64,000 nucleotides of DNA from assembly GCF_024169315.1 (NCBI RefSeq), contig NZ_JALJWR010000001.1, forward strand, positions 2,902,501 to 2,966,500, in the 5' to 3' direction. The notes under the pieces are model-generated. The model ran no database searches. It was not told the origin of the DNA and saw nothing but the letters and a program-made list of their open reading frames with translations. Position 1 is the stretch's first letter, and each line of letters begins with the position of its first letter. The position numbers and the translations under genes were made by a program. The DNA comes from Pseudomonas migulae. Its GTDB lineage: Bacteria > Pseudomonadota > Gammaproteobacteria > Pseudomonadales > Pseudomonadaceae. This document shows, piece after piece, positions 60,667-64,000 of the stretch.

Positions 60667-62388
60667 TTATTGTTGCGCGGAGGTGGGTTCCGCGTTTGCG
60701 GCGGCCTGTTGCGTATTTTGCAGCTTGGCCCAGACCTGTTTCAGCGGTCCGTACATGGCCAGATCGCCGTTGTTCAAGACCAGCAGCTTGTCGACATGGG
60801 CCAAGACATTGGGGCGGTGCGTAATCACAAACACCGTGGCACCACTTTGCTTGAGCTTGTGCAGCGCTTGGGCAAGCATTTTTTCGCCGATGTCGTCCAG
60901 GTTTGAGTTGGGCTCGTCTAGCACCACCAGCCGTGGCTGGCGGTAAAGCGCCCGGGCCAGCCCGATTCGCTGGCGTTGACCGCCGGACAGCCCGCCACCA
61001 TTGGCGCCTATCACGGTGTCGTAGCCCTCGGGCAGTTGCAGTACCAGTTCATGCACGCCGGCCATGCGTGCCGCCGCCACTACGGCTTGCGCATCCAGCG
61101 AGGCAAAACGCGAGATGTTCTCGCTGATGGTGCCTTCGAATAGCTCGATGTCCTGAGGCAAGTAACCGATGTGCGGGCCCAGCTCGTCACGCCGCCATTG
61201 TGTGATATCCGCTCCGTCCAGGCGTACGCTGCCGGCTATGGGCGGCCAGATACCCAGCAGAGCCCTGGCCAGGGTGGACTTGCCCGAGCCACTTGGACCG
61301 ATGATGCCCACCGATTCGCCCGCCGCCACATCAAAGGTCAGGCCACGGATGATCGCTTTGCGGCTTTCCGGTGGTGCCACCGACAGATTCTGCACGCTCA
61401 CCGCCCCTTGTGGGGCCGGAAGAGACATGCGCTGAGGTTCGGCGGAAATTTTTTCCAGTAGCTCATGCAGGCGATCGTATTGCGAACGCGCGCCGATAAA
61501 ACCCTTCCAGGCGCCGATCAACTGATCGATCGGCGCAAGGGCCCGGCCTAGCAGGATCGAGCCGGCGATCATCAAACCTGAGGAAATCTCGTGCTGGATG
61601 GCCAGATAGGCGCCAAGGCCCAGCACCAGTGACTGGACGATCTGACGGAAAGTCTTGGAAATCGCCGAGATCGCGCCCGCTCGATCACTGGCCGTACTTT
61701 GCAAGGACAGCACCTTGTGAACCCGGACACTCCAGCGCTGGCGCAACTGCCCAAGCATGCCCATGGATTCGACAACTTCAGCATTGCGCAGGCTTTTGTT
61801 GGTAAAGGTGGTGGCGGCCATATGCTCACGGTTGGCGGCATGCAGCGGACTATTGGTGAGCTTGTCGTTGATGTACGCAAGCCCCACAAGCAGCAGAGCG
61901 CTGATCACACCCAACCAGCCATACCAAGGGTGGAAAATGAACATTACCGCCAGGTAGATGGGAATCCATGGTGTATCGAAGAAGGCGAACAGGCCGTTGC
62001 CGGTGAGGAACTGACGCAGGTTGCTCAGATCGCTCAGCGGCTGTGCCGAAGCGTTCATGCCTCCGGTGTTGAGTGCCTGCTTGAAACTGGCATCAAACAG
62101 GCGCTGGCCCAGCAGTGTTTCAAGGCGTGTGCTGATGCGCACCATGATCCGTGAGCGCACCCATTCCAGCCCGCCGAGCGTGATCATCAACAACAGCATG
62201 ATCAGGGTCAGCATCAGCAAGGTCGACAAGCTGCCGCTGCCTACCGCGCGGTCATAGACCTGAAGCATGTAGAAGGAGGGAACCAGCATCAGCAGATTGA
62301 CGAAGAAGCTGAAGAAACCAACGGAAAGAAAGCTGCCTTTGCAAACCGCTAGGGCATTTTCCAGTTCGGTCCTGGGAGGGGCTGACAT
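60667..62388 (-). CDS. Type I secretion ABC transporter (PrtD family)
   Basis: 573 residues: six membrane helices (to about residue 300) and a nucleotide-binding domain with Walker A GPSGSGKST (about 361-369), signature LSGGQRQRIGLARAL and Walker B LVVLDEPN. It starts directly with LENALAVCKGSF of the PrtD type and has no N-terminal C39 peptidase, so its substrates are not processed like bacteriocins and it is not a LapB-type LAP adhesin exporter. Exports RTX-type substrates. First gene of ABC-fusion-channel operon. Confidence 0.93.
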   Translation of the reverse strand: MSAPPRTELENALAVCKGSFLSVGFFSFFVNLLMLVPSFYMLQVYDRAVGSGSLSTLLMLTLIMLLLMITLGGLEWVRSRIMVRISTRLETLLGQRLFDASFKQALNTGGMNASAQPLSDLSNLRQFLTGNGLFAFFDTPWIPIYLAVMFIFHPWYGWLGVISALLLVGLAYINDKLTNSPLHAANREHMAATTFTNKSLRNAEVVESMGMLGQLRQRWSVRVHKVLSLQSTASDRAGAISAISKTFRQIVQSLVLGLGAYLAIQHEISSGLMIAGSILLGRALAPIDQLIGAWKGFIGARSQYDRLHELLEKISAEPQRMSLPAPQGAVSVQNLSVAPPESRKAIIRGLTFDVAAGESVGIIGPSGSGKSTLARALLGIWPPIAGSVRLDGADITQWRRDELGPHIGYLPQDIELFEGTISENISRFASLDAQAVVAAARMAGVHELVLQLPEGYDTVIGANGGGLSGGQRQRIGLARALYRQPRLVVLDEPNSNLDDIGEKMLAQALHKLKQSGATVFVITHRPNVLAHVDKLLVLNNGDLAMYGPLKQVWAKLQNTQQAAANAEPTSAQQ

Positions 62389-62430
62389 AGTCCATTACCT
62401 GAGACCCGCGTAGCGAGCCGGAAAAATTCG

Positions 62431-62658
62431 TTATCCGCGAAGGGCAGACGGGCCTTCGTGGTGGGAAAAATGTGTACCTTTCACTGCTTTCAGGGCATGC
62501 ACCGAGTCGCTGTAAAGATCCAAAACCATGTTGTCTGCGTTCACGCTTGAATCGGTGGCGATGTCGATCATTTTGTTATCGGCATCGGTGACGCAATCTT
62601 CAGCTTCAGAGCTCAAAACATTACTGCCAGTTGTATGACCACTCTTTATGGTCGCCAT
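62431..62658 (-). CDS. Small hypothetical protein upstream of the type I exporter
   Basis: 75 residues (MATIKSGHTTGSNVLSSEAEDC...EGPSALRG), acidic in the middle (DADNKMIDIATDSSVNADN), one cysteine, no signal peptide. 42 bases separate it from the ABC gene on the same strand, so it is probably co-transcribed. There is no clear ribosome-binding site (A-rich AAAAAAGCAAAAA), which lowers confidence. Could be a small secreted partner or regulator; function not recognised. An in-frame extension to 62769 is unlikely. Confidence 0.45.
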   Translation of the reverse strand: MATIKSGHTTGSNVLSSEAEDCVTDADNKMIDIATDSSVNADNMVLDLYSDSVHALKAVKGTHFSHHEGPSALRG

Positions 62659-62987
62659 TTTTTGCTTTTTTAATAGAGGACGCATGAACCGTGGAGAGTT
62701 AAAACAACATTTCAATGCACAGTCAGGCATTAAGGAAATACTGAAAACAAGGTTTCTGGTGTTATACAACGCTATTTTTATCGAGTGGTTTTATTGTCAA
62801 AACAATAATTCCAACAAGAAAAAAAATTTACCGATGCTGGCAGCCTGGCATCCCGCGCGGCGAGCATATCTGCTTGTCGAGAAAAAAAATACCTGCCCGG
62901 TGAAAAGCGTGCAGCCATAGTAAAATGGCTAATTGCCATTAGCTTGCCGCCTTGCTATAACGTTGTAATTTTAGCAGTCGATATAAA

Positions 62988-63017
62988 CTGTCATTCGCGC
63001 TCGCGCGAACATGACAG
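62988..63017. promoter_or_regulatory. 30-bp palindrome upstream of the secreted-protein gene
   Basis: CTGTCAT-TCGCG-CTCG-CGCGA-AC-ATGACAG: nearly perfect inverted repeat ending 66 bases before the ATG. The arrangement suggests a dimeric regulator's operator or an mRNA hairpin. The 425-base gap 62659-63083 around it is A/T rich (TTGTAATTTTAG, TATAAA at 62982) and should hold the two divergent promoters; I cannot place a certain -35/-10 pair. Confidence 0.55.
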
Positions 63018-63083
63018 TGGTCATCCCCCTCCAACAACGCCACGGCCAAAAACGCCGCATCTCGCTATGAAAAGGAAAGGATT

Positions 63084-64000
63084 ATGAGCACTCCGACCCA
63101 AGTCCCGGGAAATCAAACGGATTATAGCTTCAGTGATGACGGTGAAAACATAGTAGTAACGGACAACGAAGGAACTGTTATCCATAGTGTCGACGGCGAC
63201 AACGGTGAGCGGGTTCTGGAATTTACCGATGGCAGCACGCTGACGGCTACGCGTGAAATCGAAACAAAAACGGCTGGCAACGGTGCCGAAAGCCCAAATG
63301 TGATAGCGCTCAGCGACGGTGGATATGTCATTTCCTGGGCATTGAGCAACGTCGACTTTGAAGGCATCGTGGTCAAGCGTTACTCTGCCAATGGCGAGAT
63401 GTTGCAACGCACTAATATTTCAACACCAGACGCGGATGATCCTTCTGTCACTGCGTTGGCCAATGGTCAGTTCATTGTGTCCTGGACTTCGGAAAACGAC
63501 GCCACTCACGTCTCTACCGTGTACACCCAGTCGTTCGGCACTAATGGCGTCGCCAGTGGCAGCGCTGTGAAAGTTGCGAGCGCCGCTTTCGAACTGGAGG
63601 ACGCACAAGTCACGGTACTGGCCGACAACAAGTACATCGTGACCTGGGGTGAAACCCATGAACATGCATCGGGTGACGAACGGCTCGACCTTTCCGATAT
63701 CAAGGCCGTCGTTTACACCAACGGCAAGCCGGGCGCGGTGCAAACCCTGACCAAGGGCAACGAAGCCCTGGGCGAAGCCGACGATATCACCGTGCTGCCG
63801 ACGGGCGATGGCGGGTACTGGCTGACCTATACCACCCAGCATTTTTCTGCGGATAACGGGACATTCGACTCCAAGTTCCAGATCAGCCAGATTGACGCCA
63901 ACGGCAAGGTCGTCGCGAATTCGACTCAGACTCTGGACAGTCTGGTCAGCAACTTCGGATACGCCTCCTACTTCGACATCACTCCCGTCACCGACGGTTA
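63084..64000 (+). CDS. Large repeat-containing candidate type I secretion substrate (5' part)
   Basis: 305 residues are visible and the frame is open at the window edge. No signal peptide, no cysteine in the visible part, acidic, rich in D, G, N, T, S. At least four repeats of about 50-60 residues carry a (D/N)(G/N)x(Y/F)(V/I)(V/I)(S/T)W-like signature: LSDGGYVISW (76-85), LANGQFIVSW (125-134), LADNKYIVTW (179-188), GDGGYWLTYT (241-250). AAAGGAAAGG precedes the ATG. Divergent from an ABC-fusion-channel exporter, so it is probably its substrate, perhaps a large surface or RTX protein; the C-terminal secretion signal lies outside the window. Confidence 0.8.
   Translation, partial: MSTPTQVPGNQTDYSFSDDGENIVVTDNEGTVIHSVDGDNGERVLEFTDGSTLTATREIETKTAGNGAESPNVIALSDGGYVISWALSNVDFEGIVVKRYSANGEMLQRTNISTPDADDPSVTALANGQFIVSWTSENDATHVSTVYTQSFGTNGVASGSAVKVASAAFELEDAQVTVLADNKYIVTWGETHEHASGDERLDLSDIKAVVYTNGKPGAVQTLTKGNEALGEADDITVLPTGDGGYWLTYTTQHFSADNGTFDSKFQISQIDANGKVVANSTQTLDSLVSNFGYASYFDITPVTDG

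Overview
The window reads as a chromosomal segment of a Pseudomonas of the fluorescens type. The evidence is the 16S rRNA sequence at the left edge, the prrF and crcZ small RNAs, the cbrXAB regulators, frequent REP doublets, and a gene order that, as far as I recall, largely follows P. aeruginosa PAO1 (ilvIHC-pssA, phu-prrF, dksA-gluQ-cbrAB-pcnB-folK-panBCD-pgi-acs, pilABCD-coaE-yacG, ndh). There is no sign of a prophage, integrase, transposase or CRISPR array.

Layout. 1-1303: 5' half of a 16S rRNA gene (minus) with a leader, a boxA and three tandem promoters. 1311-3863: methionine sulfoxide repair (msrPQ) and phosphatidylserine synthase (pssA). 4002-7285: branched-chain amino acid operon ilvI-ilvH-ilvC. 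7686-14155: cell-envelope genes (mrcB, a TPR lipoprotein, a YqcC-like gene) and small conserved genes. 14278-17989: a Fur-type promoter, the PrrF sRNA and a haem ABC importer phuTUVW without its receptor. 18156-22218: Rieske protein, sfsA, an aminotransferase, dksA and gluQ. 22296-27416: cbrX-cbrA-cbrB and the CrcZ RNA with its sigma-54 promoter, the carbon catabolite control module. 27671-36179: pcnB-folK, panB-panC-panD, pgi, acs. 36340-41733: conserved genes of poorly known function. 42064-49000: a BON protein, the type IV pilus genes pilA and pilBCD, coaE, yacG and an orphan CbiM-like permease. 49055-49826: a long inverted repeat enclosing a REP doublet. 49943-54832: a benzoate-type uptake operon (benK-benE-porin-soluble chemoreceptor) behind a pair of XylS/BenR-like boxes. 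54938-57676: small conserved genes and ndh. 57995-64000: a PrtDEF-type type I secretion system with a divergent, cysteine-free, repeat-containing candidate substrate that runs off the window.

Links between parts. CbrAB should drive crcZ from the sigma-54 promoter. CrcZ carries six A-rich motifs of the kind that titrate Hfq/Crc. The same kind of motif lies just before the start codons of benK, the porin and acs, so the window holds both the regulator RNA and probable targets. Iron control is represented by PrrF and the haem importer. Almost all the very long antisense reading frames are shadows of GC-rich genes. The parts most worth follow-up are the type I secretion locus, the benzoate uptake operon with its chemoreceptor lacking a sensor domain, and the long inverted repeat.
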